Positions 53,367 through 62,278 of a DNA stretch of 64,000 nt are shown one piece after another. Each line of letters begins with the position of its first letter. Position 1 is the stretch's first letter. Origin of the DNA: Candidatus Pseudomonas phytovorans (GTDB lineage: Bacteria; Pseudomonadota; Gammaproteobacteria; Pseudomonadales; Pseudomonadaceae); NCBI GenBank assembly GCA_029202525.1, contig CP119325.1:3880001-3944000 (forward strand). Direction: 5' to 3'. Under the pieces are notes generated by a model that had not been told where the DNA came from, did not search any database, and saw only the letters and a program-made list of their open reading frames with translations. The translations under genes and the position numbers were made by a program.

Positions 53367-53960
53367 TCAGAAGGCGCCATCATCCGCCAACCCCTGCAAC
53401 TTGCGGTATTCGCGCAGCACCGCAGGCACATACCGCTGGGTCTCGGCAAACGGTGGCACCGCGCCGCGCCGCAGCACAGCATCCGGCCCGGCGTTGTAGG
53501 CCGCCACGGCCAAGGTGATGTCGTTGTCGAACAGCTTGAGCATACGCTTGAGGTAGCGTGCCCCGCCCTGCACATTGTCTTCAGGGTCCAGGCGGTCTTC
53601 CACGCCCATCTCACGCGCGGTATCCGGCATCAATTGCATCAACCCTACTGCGCCTGCGGACGACCGGGCCTTGGCATTGTAGCCGGATTCGGCCTTGATC
53701 AGCGCATGCAACAAAGCCGGGGGGACGTTGTGGGCCCGCGCCGCTGCGGCGACCAGTTCAGCGTAAGGGCGGCCCGTGATCATCTGTGCATTGGCCGGGC
53801 CAGCCTGGGCCAGAGGTTCATTGATCACCTTTTCATAGTGGCGCCCAGGTCGATGGACGTTGGTCAGTACGTAGCCGCCCTTGGCATCGATGGAAATGTA
53901 CACATCGGCCTGGGCAGTGCCCGCCGCCATCCAGATCAAACCGAGGATGAGTCCACGCAT
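53367..53960 (-). CDS. lytic transglycosylase (SLT domain)
   Basis: 197 residues from the Met giving MRGLILGLIWMAAGTAQA, a signal peptide; GAGG precedes it. A short linker (YISIDAKGGYVLTN, a DUF4124-like strand) is followed by the SLT domain. Its catalytic Glu is in LLHALIKAESGYNA, then SAGAVGLMQLMPDTAREMG and AVAAYNAGPDAV. Cleaves peptidoglycan in the periplasm. It is divergent from gspG/gspF, so it could open the wall for a secretion apparatus, but it is also common on its own. Confidence 0.93.
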   Translation of the reverse strand: MRGLILGLIWMAAGTAQADVYISIDAKGGYVLTNVHRPGRHYEKVINEPLAQAGPANAQMITGRPYAELVAAAARAHNVPPALLHALIKAESGYNAKARSSAGAVGLMQLMPDTAREMGVEDRLDPEDNVQGGARYLKRMLKLFDNDITLAVAAYNAGPDAVLRRGAVPPFAETQRYVPAVLREYRKLQGLADDGAF

Positions 53961-54145
53961 GACGGTCGCCTCTTCGTCGTGGCCCCCGATGTGGGGGAAA
54001 TGCCCCGGAAAACCCGAGGTCGATGACCACGACGCAAGCACTGTGCCGCTTCCTGTACCGCATGGCGCAAGGCCCCGAGGCAGACGTGCACGGCTGTTGC
54101 ATGGTGCCTGTCAAACCGCATTCCCATGCAGTGGAGGGCTTCACC

Positions 54146-54571
54146 ATGCAGCGCAAAACCAACCCGCAACGTGGATTCACCCTGCTCGAACTCTTGGTGG
54201 TACTGGTGGTGCTTGGCCTGTTGGCCGGCATCGTCGCGCCCAAGTACTTCAGCCAACTCGGGCGCTCCGAAGCCAAGGTGGCGCGCGCGCAGATCGAAGG
54301 GCTGAGCAAGGCACTGGATTTGTACCGCCTGGAAGTCGGCCACTACCCCAACAGCGAGCAAGGCCTGCAGGCCCTGGTGATCGCCCCAAGTGGCGAGGCG
54401 CGCTGGACCGGCCCATACCTGCAGAAGGCCGTACCGCAGGACCCATGGGGTCGCCCTTACATCTACCGGCAACCTGGCGAAAACGGCGGTGAGTACGACC
54501 TGCTGTCGATGGGCAAGGACGGCCAGCCCGGTGGTGATGGGGAAAACGCCGAAATTACCAGCTGGCAGTAG
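54146..54571 (+). CDS. gspG: GspG-like type II secretion major pseudopilin
   Basis: 141 residues. Prepilin leader QRG cleaved before FTLLELLVVLVVLGLLAG, with the Glu at +5 of the mature chain, as in all pseudopilins. The GspG-specific body is FSQLGRSEAKVARAQIEG, LYRLEVGHYPNSEQGLQALV, and the C-terminal YDLLSMGKDGQPGGDGENAEI with the calcium-binding loop. Start fixed by GGAGGG. gspF follows 11 bp later. No other T2SS gene (D, E, L, M, H-K) is in the window. Confidence 0.93.
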   Translation: MQRKTNPQRGFTLLELLVVLVVLGLLAGIVAPKYFSQLGRSEAKVARAQIEGLSKALDLYRLEVGHYPNSEQGLQALVIAPSGEARWTGPYLQKAVPQDPWGRPYIYRQPGENGGEYDLLSMGKDGQPGGDGENAEITSWQ

Positions 54572-54582
54572 GGAGAGTGGCC

Positions 54583-55773
54583 ATGCGCTACAGCCTCAAG
54601 GCCCTGGGCAGACAGGGCGTGGTGCAGTTGCAGATCGATGCCGAGGACGCCGACCACGCTCGCCGCCAGGCCGAGGACCAGGGTTTGCGCGTGCTCAGCC
54701 TGCGCAGCAACGGCGGTGCCTTGCGCGGTATGGCCTGGCGCCGGGAAGCGGCCTTTGACCTGGTGCTGTTCAGCCAGGAACTGTCAACGCTGCTCAATGC
54801 CGGCCTGCCGCTTATCGATGCACTGGAAAGCCTGGCAGAAAAGGCGCCCGCGAGTACTACGCGCAAGGTACTGGCCGAGTTGGTACGCCAGTTGTACGAA
54901 GGCCGCTCGCTGTCCCAGGCCCTGGGCCAGCAACCGCGTATTTTTCCGCCGCTGTATGTAGCGCTGGTGCAATCCAGTGAACGCACCGGTGCGCTGGGTG
55001 ACGCCCTCTCGCGCTACATCAGCTATCGCCAACGCCTGGACCTGGTACGGCAGAAGCTGGTGGGGGCCTCGGTCTACCCGTTGCTGCTGTTGCTGGTGGG
55101 TGGCGGAGTGGTGCTGTTCCTGCTCGGCTACGTGGTGCCACGTTTCAGCCAGGTGTTCGAGGGCATGGGCACCGAATTGCCCTGGTTGTCACGGGTACTG
55201 ATGCAGATCGGGCTGTTCCTGCACGCCCAGCAATTGCCGCTGGCGCTGGGCACGGTCGGCGGGGTTACGGCGCTGTGGTTGCTACGCCGCCACCCACGGG
55301 TACGGCGCTGGGCAGCCTGCCAATTGCGCCGCCTGCCGGCGCTGCATCAACGCTTGATGATGTACGAGCTGGCGCGCTTCTATCGCTCGCTGGGCATCCT
55401 GCTGCAAGGCGGCATCCCCATCCTCACCGCCATGGGCATGGCCCGCGGACTGCTCGGCAGCGCAGCAGGTCAAGGCCTGGAACAGGCCAGCCAACGGGTG
55501 GGCGAAGGGCTGCCGCTGTCCGATGCGCTGGAGGCAGGCCACCTGGTTACGCCGGTGTCGCTGCGCCTGCTGCGGGCCGGCGAGCAGTCCGGCAACCTGG
55601 GCGAGATGCTGGAACGCTGCGCCGACTTCCATGACCAGGAAATCGGCCGCTGGGTGGAATGGTTCGTGAAACTGTTCGAACCGTTGCTGATGACGTTCAT
55701 TGGCCTGCTGATCGGCCTGATCGTGATCCTGATGTACATGCCGATCTTTGAACTGGCCTCAAGCATTCACTGA
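54583..55773 (+). CDS. gspF: GspF-like type II secretion inner-membrane platform protein
   Basis: 396 residues with two T2SSF domains and three membrane helices. The N-terminal region is MRYSLKALGRQGVVQLQIDA. LVLFSQELSTLLNAGLPLIDALESL opens domain 1, LLLLLVGGGVVLFLLGYVVPRF is a membrane span, LARFYRSLGILLQGGIPILTA opens domain 2, and FIGLLIGLIVILMYMPIFELA is the last helix. AGGGAG precedes the ATG. Forms the platform that works with GspE; that ATPase must come from another locus. Its 3' end overlaps the convergent LLM gene by 7 bp. Confidence 0.93.
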   Translation: MRYSLKALGRQGVVQLQIDAEDADHARRQAEDQGLRVLSLRSNGGALRGMAWRREAAFDLVLFSQELSTLLNAGLPLIDALESLAEKAPASTTRKVLAELVRQLYEGRSLSQALGQQPRIFPPLYVALVQSSERTGALGDALSRYISYRQRLDLVRQKLVGASVYPLLLLLVGGGVVLFLLGYVVPRFSQVFEGMGTELPWLSRVLMQIGLFLHAQQLPLALGTVGGVTALWLLRRHPRVRRWAACQLRRLPALHQRLMMYELARFYRSLGILLQGGIPILTAMGMARGLLGSAAGQGLEQASQRVGEGLPLSDALEAGHLVTPVSLRLLRAGEQSGNLGEMLERCADFHDQEIGRWVEWFVKLFEPLLMTFIGLLIGLIVILMYMPIFELASSIH

Positions 55774-57074
55774 ATGGCCAGGCCCAGGCTCTCGCGCAGA
55801 GTGCTGCCCTCGTAGGCGGTGCGGTACACGCCGCGCTCTTGCAGCAGCGGCACCACCTGCTGGGTAAACCGGCGGAACTGCCCAGGGTGGCCGATGTAGA
55901 TGTTGAAGCCATCCAGTGCTCGCGCCTCGAACCACTCGGCCATCTTTGCCGCGACTGTATCGGCCGAACCGACGAAGGCGCCCGGGCGTAGCTTACGCCC
56001 GAACTCCACCGCCTGGCGCAGGCTGAAGCCTTGCGCCCGGGCCTGGTCGGCGATGCGCTTGGCATTGGTGAAAAAGCTGCTGCGTGCCTGCTCAAGGCTT
56101 TCTTGCGGGAACGGAGCATCAAGGTCGTACTGGCTGAAGTCATGCCAGCCGAAGTTGCGCCCGAATTCCTTGAGGGCCAGTTCAAAGCTGTGATCCTGCT
56201 GGTGGTAATGGCGTTCGATCTCGCGGGCATGCTCGTCGGTATCGCCCACGTAGATCTCGGCACCCGGCAACACCAGCAGTTGCTCCGGGTCGCGCCCCAG
56301 CCGTGCAGCGCGGTCTTTCACATCGCGGTAGAAGGCCTGGCCCTGCTCGATGCTGGCGGCATGGGTGAAGATGACATCTGCCGTGGCTGCCCCAAGTTCG
56401 CGCCCTTGCTGCGAGTCGCCGGCCTGGAAGATCACCGGTTGGCCCTGGGGGGAACGCTGGATGTTCAACGGCCCGACGACCGAGAAGTGCTCGCCCTTGT
56501 GGTTCAGGGCATGCATCCGGCCCGGGTCGAGGAATTGCCCGGTAGCGCGGTTGCGCGGGAAGGCGCCTTCTTCGTAGGACTGCCAGAGGCCCTGCACCAC
56601 CGCGACATGCTCCTGTGCGCGGGCGTAGCGGGTATCGTAGTCGTAGTGCTCGTCACGGCCATAGTTACCGGCGGTGCCGGCGTCACCGCTGGTGACCACG
56701 TTCCAGCCCGCGCGGCCCTTGCTGATCAGGTCCAGCGACGCCAGGCGGCGGGCGACGTTGTAGGGTTCGTTGTAGGACGTGGTCAGGGTGCCGACCAGGC
56801 CGATGTTGCGGGTAGTCACTGCCAGTGCCGAGAGCAGGGTCAGTGGCTCAAGGCGGTTCAGGTAGTGAGACGGCGAGCCGGGGGTGATGTACTGGCTGTC
56901 GACGATGAACATCAGGTCGAACAGCGCGGCCTCTGCCTGGCGGGCGATGTCGATGTACCAGTCGATGTTGACGCTGGCATCGGCGGGCAGCTCCGGGTCG
57001 AGCCACAGGTTATGCCGGCCGGGGCCGCCGCAGCCCATGGTCAGGGCGCCGAGCTTGATTTTGCGGGTGGTCAT
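55767..57074 (-). CDS. FMN-dependent LLM monooxygenase, NtaA/SnaA/DszA family
   Basis: 435 residues; the second ATG of MTMTTRK is best spaced from GAGGA. Family motifs are KIKLGALTMGCGGPGRHNLW, FDLMFIVDSQYI, LEPLTLLSALAVTTRNIG, LISKGRAGWNVVTSGDA and VVGPLNIQRSPQGQPVIFQA. It is the third DszA-type enzyme of the window and the closest in style to the block C copy. It lies downstream of an SsuA-like binding protein on the same strand, separated by a REP hairpin. Expected to need a flavin reductase coded elsewhere. Confidence 0.92.
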   Translation of the reverse strand: MTTRKIKLGALTMGCGGPGRHNLWLDPELPADASVNIDWYIDIARQAEAALFDLMFIVDSQYITPGSPSHYLNRLEPLTLLSALAVTTRNIGLVGTLTTSYNEPYNVARRLASLDLISKGRAGWNVVTSGDAGTAGNYGRDEHYDYDTRYARAQEHVAVVQGLWQSYEEGAFPRNRATGQFLDPGRMHALNHKGEHFSVVGPLNIQRSPQGQPVIFQAGDSQQGRELGAATADVIFTHAASIEQGQAFYRDVKDRAARLGRDPEQLLVLPGAEIYVGDTDEHAREIERHYHQQDHSFELALKEFGRNFGWHDFSQYDLDAPFPQESLEQARSSFFTNAKRIADQARAQGFSLRQAVEFGRKLRPGAFVGSADTVAAKMAEWFEARALDGFNIYIGHPGQFRRFTQQVVPLLQERGVYRTAYEGSTLRESLGLAIQ

Positions 57075-57096
57075 GGTCATTCCTCAAAACGTTGCC

Positions 57097-57161
57097 GCCT
57101 GTACCGGCTTCTTCGCGGCGGTTCGATGCCTCGATGAACCCGCGAAGAGGCCGGTACAGGC
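57097..57161. repeat. REP-like inverted repeat between binding protein and monooxygenase
   Basis: GCCTGTACCGGCTTCTTCGC and GCGAAGAGGCCGGTACAGGC form an imperfect inverted repeat. The CGCGAAGAGGCC end matches the GCGGG REP family but the GTGGGAGC end is missing. Confidence 0.7.
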
Positions 57162-57165
57162 AAAA

Positions 57166-58101
57166 TCAGTTGCCGATCGCTGCCGCGAACGAGGTATCGA
57201 ACAGGCTCGACGCCGGGTAACCTTTGATCAGCCCAAGCCCTGCAAAAAAGTCCACGGTCTTCTGCGCATCCACGATCACTTGCGGGTTCAGCGGTGCCAG
57301 ATCGGTACGGGCCCGGGCAAACCAGGCGCGGGCAATATCGCGATCGGCGCGGGTCCGTTTGGCCCAGGCGTCGGCATAGGCTTCGGTATGGGCCGGGTCG
57401 CTCAGGGTCCAGTCGCGGGCCTTTTTCAGGCGCTGCAGAAAGTCACTGATCTGCGCCCGCTTGGCCTCCACCGCCTTGGCATTGGCCACCACGAAACTTT
57501 GCGCCGGAATCAACCCTTCGGCGGTGGCCAGCACCCTCGCCCCTTGGCGCTCCTGCTGGGTGACATAGGGCTCCCAGGTCGCGATGACGTCCACCGAACC
57601 ACCATCCAGGGCATGCGAGGCATCCAGCGCGCTGAGGTAGCGCAGCTCCAGCGCATCACGCGGCACAGCGGCCTTATCCAGCGCGCTGAACAGCAACTGC
57701 TGACTCCACGAGCCCTTCCAGATCGCCGCACGTTTGCCGCGCAGGTCTTCGAGGCTGTGAATGTTCGAGTCCTTGCGCGCCAGGATCGCAACGCCATCCA
57801 GGTTTTGCCGGCTGACCGCGATCACCTTGATCGGCGCGCCGAGAGCGCCAAGGAACAACGGCGGGGCGTCGCCCAGCAGGCCGATGTCCAGGCTGCCCAC
57901 GTTCAGCGCCTCGGCGACCGGCGAGCCGGCCGTGAACTGCTTCCATTCCAGGGTATACGGCAGGTCGTCGAGCACACCGGCTGCTTCCATCACCGCTCGG
58001 GCATTGAAGCTTTGGTCACCGACCACCAGGGTTTGCGCGGCAGCGGCCAGGCTGAGGGAGCTGGCCAGCACACCAGCGGCCAATTGCTTGAGGTATCGCA
58101 C
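57166..58101 (-). CDS. SsuA-like sulfonate ABC transporter substrate-binding protein
   Basis: 311 residues with a signal peptide (LAAGVLASSLSLAAAA). Family features are LVVGDQSFNARAVMEAAGVL, WKQFTAGSPVAEALNVGSLD, GLLGDAPPLFLGALG and VIATWEPYVTQQERQG, as in SsuA/TauA-type proteins. No permease or ATPase gene is nearby. The downstream LLM monooxygenase is on the same strand, and a thiol dioxygenase/rhodanese operon is divergent, giving a second sulfur cluster. Confidence 0.88.
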   Translation of the reverse strand: MRYLKQLAAGVLASSLSLAAAAQTLVVGDQSFNARAVMEAAGVLDDLPYTLEWKQFTAGSPVAEALNVGSLDIGLLGDAPPLFLGALGAPIKVIAVSRQNLDGVAILARKDSNIHSLEDLRGKRAAIWKGSWSQQLLFSALDKAAVPRDALELRYLSALDASHALDGGSVDVIATWEPYVTQQERQGARVLATAEGLIPAQSFVVANAKAVEAKRAQISDFLQRLKKARDWTLSDPAHTEAYADAWAKRTRADRDIARAWFARARTDLAPLNPQVIVDAQKTVDFFAGLGLIKGYPASSLFDTSFAAAIGN

Positions 58102-58402
58102 GTTCGTCTCCAGGTATCGTCGGGGTACATCAGGCCGATCCGCGCGTACGGTCTCGTGGGGGATGGGGCTGGCATATTCACTTTGAATATAACCAGCGCA
58201 TTACTTATAAGTTATCGATTAAGCAAAGCGTCGTGAAATTCGTTTTAGGCATAACCTTATGCTTTGCCCATGCAGCTATTTCAAACCAGATCAGCCGATC
58301 TGTAAATGCGCTGTTTGCATATTAGCTTATGCATATTTTTAATTTTGAGAATATTCAGCGCGTTTGCTAGGGTTAACCCAAACCGTCAGCCGAGCCTGAA
58401 CC
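58102..58402. promoter_or_regulatory. AT-rich divergent promoter region of the second sulfur cluster
   Basis: No gene. Very AT-rich compared with its surroundings. It holds short dyads such as CATAACCTTATG near 58250 and ATGCATAT near 58329, and ATTAGCTTAT at about 58322, which matches the first part of the 32-nt element (ATTAGCATAT). Likely carries the promoters of both the binding-protein unit and the dioxygenase unit. Confidence 0.5.
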
Positions 58403-59011
58403 ATGAGCCAACCCCTGCGCCTTGAGCGCCTGCGCCATTTCATCGACGCGCTTGCGCAATTGGTGGAGCAAGAAACCGACGAAGCCACCCTCCTCGACCG
58501 CGGCCAGGGCCTGCTGCGCAGCCTGGTCGCCCATGACGACTGGTTACCCGAGGCACTGGCGCAGCCAGACCCTGCCCGTTACCAGCAATACTTGCTGCAT
58601 TGCGATTCGCGCCAGCGCTTTTCTGTCGTCAGCTTCGTCTGGGGGCCAGGCCAGCAGACACCGATCCACGACCACCGGGTCTGGGGCCTGATTGGCATGC
58701 TGCGCGGCGCCGAATACTCGCAAGGCTTTGCCCGTAGCGAACACGGCGCCTTGCTGCCCGCAGGCCAGCCCGTGCGCATCGATCCAGGCCATGTAGAGGC
58801 CGTTTCGCCGCGCATCGGCGATGTCCATCAGGTCAGCAACGCGTTCGACGACCGCGTGTCGATCAGCATCCACGTGTATGGCGCCAACATCGGCGCTGTC
58901 AGCCGTGCGGTATACCTGCCCGACGGTAGCGAAAAACCGTTCATTTCCGGCTATTCCAACAGCCTTCTGCCCAACATCTGGGACCTGTCCAAAGAGAACC
59001 CTGCCCCATGA
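58403..59011 (+). CDS. cysteine dioxygenase-fold thiol dioxygenase, 3-mercaptopropionate dioxygenase type
   Basis: 202 residues, cupin Fe(II) dioxygenase. The metal ligands are His89, His91 (in TPIHDHRVWG) and His142 (DVHQV). The Ser155-His157-Tyr159 triad is kept in VSISIHVYG. Gln62 and Arg168 are present at the positions used by bacterial 3-mercaptopropionate dioxygenases instead of the Arg60 of mammalian cysteine dioxygenase. It converts a thiol to a sulfinate. It overlaps the rhodanese gene by 4 bp, as in other Pseudomonas thiol-dioxygenase operons. Confidence 0.9.
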   Translation: MSQPLRLERLRHFIDALAQLVEQETDEATLLDRGQGLLRSLVAHDDWLPEALAQPDPARYQQYLLHCDSRQRFSVVSFVWGPGQQTPIHDHRVWGLIGMLRGAEYSQGFARSEHGALLPAGQPVRIDPGHVEAVSPRIGDVHQVSNAFDDRVSISIHVYGANIGAVSRAVYLPDGSEKPFISGYSNSLLPNIWDLSKENPAP

Positions 59012-60594
59012 GTACTGTTGCCACCCGCTCCTACTACGATGTTCGCCGAGCCCTGCTGGCCCATGAAGAGCTGGCGCTGATCGATGTGCGCGAAGAAGAC
59101 CCGTTCGCCCAGGAACATCCCCTGTTCACTGCCAATATCCCCCTGTCCAAGCTGGAACTGGAGATTTACGCCCGTGTGCCCCGGCGTGACACCGCCATTA
59201 CGGTGTATGACGACGGCGAAGGCCTGGCCCCGCAAGCCGCCGAACGCCTGCTGGCCTTGGGGTACAGCGATGTTGCCTTGCTCGAAGGTGGCCTGGCCGG
59301 CTGGCGCGCAGCCGGTGGCGAGCTGTTCCGCGACGTGAACGTGCCGAGCAAGGCCTTTGGCGAGCTGGTTGAAAGCGTACGCCACACCCCTTCGCTGGCG
59401 GCTGAACAGGTGCAGGCGCTACTGGAAGCCAAGGCCGATGTGGTGGTGCTCGATGCCCGCCGCTTCGACGAATACCAGACGATGAGCATCCCGGGTGGCA
59501 TCAGTGTGCCGGGTGCCGAGCTGGTACTGCGGGTTGCCGAACTGGCCCCCAGCCCCGCCACCCAGGTCATTGTCAACTGCGCAGGGCGCACCCGCAGCAT
59601 CATCGGCACCCAGTCGCTGGTCAACGCCGGCATCCCCAACCCCGTGGCAGCCTTGCGCAACGGCACCATCGGCTGGACCCTGGCGGGGCAAACGCTGGCT
59701 CACGGGCAGGAACGCCGCTTCAGCGCCGTCACCGACAGCACCAGAGCCGATGCCACCACGCGCGCGCGCCAGGTTGCCGACCGCGCTGGCGTGATTCGGC
59801 TTGAACGTGAAGACCTGGCTGCATGGAAGGCCGATGCCAGCCGCACCACCTATCTGTTCGACGTACGCACGCCAGAGGAATTTGCCCACGGCCACCTGCC
59901 AGGCAGCCGCAGCGTCCCGGGCGGGCAACTGGTGCAGGAAACCGACCACGTTGCCAGCGTGCGCGGGGCGCGAGTCGTGCTGGTGGATGACGACGGCGTG
60001 CGGGCCAACATGAGTGCTTCATGGTTGGCCCAGATGGGCTGGCAGGTAGCCGTACTCGATGGCCTGTCGGCGCAAGATTTCAGTGAGACCGGCGATTGGC
60101 AGCCCCCCCAGCCTGCACTGCCCGCCGTCACCGAGATCGGAGTCGAGCAGTTGCACGACTGGCTGCAAACGCCAGGCACCGTACTGCTGGACTTCACCAG
60201 CAGCGCCAACTACGTGAAACGCCACATCCCAGGCGCCTACTGGGCAATTCGCGCGCAGCTACCGCACTCGCTTGAGCAACTGCCAGTAGCCGAACGCTAT
60301 GTACTGACCTGCGGCAGCAGCCTGCTGGCGCGCTTTGCGGCGGTCGACTTGCAGGCGCTTACGCAAACCCCGGTGTACGTACTGGACGGCGGTACAGCGC
60401 GCTGGATTGCGGCGGGCAAGCCGCTGGAAAGTGGCGAAACGCGCCTGGCAGTGCCGCGAACCGACCGTTACCGCCGGCCTTATGAAGGCACCGATAACCC
60501 ACGGGAGGCCATGCAGGGGTATCTGGACTGGGAGTTCGGGCTGATTGGCCAACTGGAACGCGATGGCACTCATGGGTTCAGCGTCTTGAGCTGA
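59008..60594 (+). CDS. four-domain rhodanese-like sulfurtransferase
   Basis: 528 residues made of four rhodanese modules (about 5-100, 128-230, 265-355, 375-470) plus a C-terminal tail. At the catalytic Cys position, modules 2 and 4 keep Cys (VIVNCAGRTRS, Cys191; YVLTCGSSLLA, Cys435), while modules 1 and 3 have Asp (TVYDDGEGLA, Asp68; VLVDDDGVRA, Asp328). The protein thus looks like a duplicated tandem rhodanese with alternating inactive and active modules. Translational coupling to the thiol dioxygenase suggests it moves sulfane sulfur or processes the product of that enzyme. Confidence 0.92.
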   Translation: MSTVATRSYYDVRRALLAHEELALIDVREEDPFAQEHPLFTANIPLSKLELEIYARVPRRDTAITVYDDGEGLAPQAAERLLALGYSDVALLEGGLAGWRAAGGELFRDVNVPSKAFGELVESVRHTPSLAAEQVQALLEAKADVVVLDARRFDEYQTMSIPGGISVPGAELVLRVAELAPSPATQVIVNCAGRTRSIIGTQSLVNAGIPNPVAALRNGTIGWTLAGQTLAHGQERRFSAVTDSTRADATTRARQVADRAGVIRLEREDLAAWKADASRTTYLFDVRTPEEFAHGHLPGSRSVPGGQLVQETDHVASVRGARVVLVDDDGVRANMSASWLAQMGWQVAVLDGLSAQDFSETGDWQPPQPALPAVTEIGVEQLHDWLQTPGTVLLDFTSSANYVKRHIPGAYWAIRAQLPHSLEQLPVAERYVLTCGSSLLARFAAVDLQALTQTPVYVLDGGTARWIAAGKPLESGETRLAVPRTDRYRRPYEGTDNPREAMQGYLDWEFGLIGQLERDGTHGFSVLS

Positions 60595-60602
60595 GCCTGA
60601 CC

Positions 60603-60619
60603 GGGGCGCGGTGCGCCCC
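60603..60619 (+). terminator. hairpin after the rhodanese gene
   Basis: GGGGCGC pairs with GCGCCCC around GGT. Only a weak pyrimidine-rich tail (TCACCTTTA) follows, so it is a possible rather than a strong terminator. Confidence 0.5.
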
Positions 60620-60668
60620 TCACCTTTACAGCAGGGCCATTGCTGAATTCGCGCAATTGCAATAAATT

Positions 60669-60687
60669 GCGACTAATTCTCATTAGC
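60669..60687 (+). promoter_or_regulatory. putative Fur box upstream of the second ECF sigma gene
   Basis: GCGACTAATTCTCATTAGC matches 12 of 19 positions of the Fur consensus, with the strongly conserved ATTCTCATTA half of pseudomonad sites. It ends 13 bp before the sigma-factor ATG. Confidence 0.65.
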
Positions 60688-60700
60688 GCGCAGCAACAGC

Positions 60701-61231
60701 ATGCCTGACTCCCTCCCCACGGCCGAACACAACCTGGCCGGCCTGTACGCCAACCACCACGGCTGGCTGGTGAACTGGCTGCGTGGCCGCCTGCAGTGTT
60801 CGCACCAGGCCGCCGACCTGGCCCAGGACACGTTCGTGCGTGTGCTGCTGGCCGATCGTAGCCAGCCTTTGCTCAGTGAACTGCGCGAGCCACGCCACTT
60901 CCTGGTGACCATGGCCAGGCGCGTGATGATCGACAGCTTCCGCCGCCGGGCACTGGAGCAGGCCTACCTGCAACTGTTGGCCGAACAACCCGAGCAGTAT
61001 GCGATTTCCCCCGAAGAGCGCTGGATGCTGGTAGAAACCCTGCAAGCGCTTGACGCGATGCTTGAAGGCCTGGGCAAGAAGGTGAAGCAGGCGTTTCTGC
61101 TGTCGCAGTTGCGTGGCCTCGGTTACAAGGACATCGCCGCCCAGATGAACGTATCGGTCAGTTCGGTCACCAAGTACATCGCCCGCGCCACCGAGCACTG
61201 CTTGCTGTTTGCCCTGGAACACGGCCAGTGA
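60701..61231 (+). CDS. FecI-type ECF RNA polymerase sigma factor
   Basis: 176 residues. Region 2 is LYANHHGWLVNWLRGRLQC with QAADLAQDTFVRVLLA and the SFRRRAL motif. Region 4 is LRGLGYKDIAAQMNVSVSSV. Likely turns on the TonB receptor that follows FecR. GTGA overlap with fecR and a Fur-like box just upstream give the classic iron-starvation cassette. It differs clearly from the sigma factor at the left edge. Confidence 0.93.
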   Translation: MPDSLPTAEHNLAGLYANHHGWLVNWLRGRLQCSHQAADLAQDTFVRVLLADRSQPLLSELREPRHFLVTMARRVMIDSFRRRALEQAYLQLLAEQPEQYAISPEERWMLVETLQALDAMLEGLGKKVKQAFLLSQLRGLGYKDIAAQMNVSVSSVTKYIARATEHCLLFALEHGQ

Positions 61232-62190
61232 GCCCCCGGCCCCAACACCAGGCACTGAGTGCCGCCGCGCAGTGGTTCGCCCGGCTGGGCGAGGCCCCTA
61301 CGGACCCGGCCCTGCAGCAACGCTGGCAGGCCTGGCATGCCGAAGACCCTCAGCACCAGTGGGCCTGGCAACAGGTGGCGCTGTTGCAGGCACGCCTGAA
61401 CCAGGCCCAGGGCGCACTGGGCTACGGCGTGCTGGAACGTGCCGACCAGCACGGCCCGGTGCTGCAACGGCGTATGTTGCTCAAGGGCCTGCTGCTAGGC
61501 GCTGGGCTTGGGGCCTTGAGCTGGCGCGGTTATCGCGATGCGCCAGTGTGGCTGGCCGACGTGCGCACAGCCATCGGCGAACAACGCAGGTTGACGCTGA
61601 GTGACGGCAGCCGCCTGATCCTCAATACCGCCAGTGCGGTGGACATCGCCTTCAGCAACGATACCCGCCAGCTACACCTGCGCGCCGGAGAGATCTTTGT
61701 CGAGACAGCCGCCGATCACCGTCCGTTCATGGTCAACACTGCCGAAGGGTGCATCAGGGCGCTGGGTACCCGATTCAGCATCAGGCAGCAGGAGCACCAG
61801 ACCCGCGTCTGCGTTTACCAGCACGCCGTCGTCGTGACCCCGACCAACGCGGTTGGCGAGCCAACGCACCTGGGTAGCGGCCGCAGCCTGCTGTTCGACA
61901 ACACCCGCATCCTGCAATACATGCCACTGGCCAATACCGATGCGGCCTGGACCGAAGGCCGGCTGGTGGTGGACGATTGGCGTCTGGATCACTTGCTTGA
62001 AGAATTACAGCGGTACCGCAGCGGCTACCTGGGCTGTGCCGAGGCGGTCGGCCACTTGCGGGTTTCCGGTGCCTATTCGCTCACCGACCTCGACCTGACG
62101 CTGTCCACCGTTGCCCGCTCGCTGCCGGTCAGGCTGGTGCGCCATACCCGCTTCTGGACACGCGTGGAGCCATTGACCAGCAGTGCCTGA
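61228..62190 (+). CDS. FecR-type anti-sigma regulator
   Basis: 320 residues from a GTG overlapping the sigma stop. A DUF4880-type N-terminus (LSAAAQWFARLGEAPTDPAL), a single membrane anchor with RRMLLKGLLLGAGLGALSW near residue 85, then the FecR domain (LTLSDGSRLILNTASAVDIAF; RALGTRFSIRQ). The C-terminal part interacts with the receptor signalling domain. The STN-containing receptor begins 88 bp downstream, so the complete sigma/anti-sigma/receptor relay is in order. Confidence 0.93.
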   Translation: MSPRPQHQALSAAAQWFARLGEAPTDPALQQRWQAWHAEDPQHQWAWQQVALLQARLNQAQGALGYGVLERADQHGPVLQRRMLLKGLLLGAGLGALSWRGYRDAPVWLADVRTAIGEQRRLTLSDGSRLILNTASAVDIAFSNDTRQLHLRAGEIFVETAADHRPFMVNTAEGCIRALGTRFSIRQQEHQTRVCVYQHAVVVTPTNAVGEPTHLGSGRSLLFDNTRILQYMPLANTDAAWTEGRLVVDDWRLDHLLEELQRYRSGYLGCAEAVGHLRVSGAYSLTDLDLTLSTVARSLPVRLVRHTRFWTRVEPLTSSA

Positions 62191-62278
62191 AAAAAAATGC
62201 AGCGGGCATTGTCGATTTGCCCTCGCCCATTCGCCTCCCTGGTAACAACACCGAAAACACCACCTCCAGGAAGCCCGC

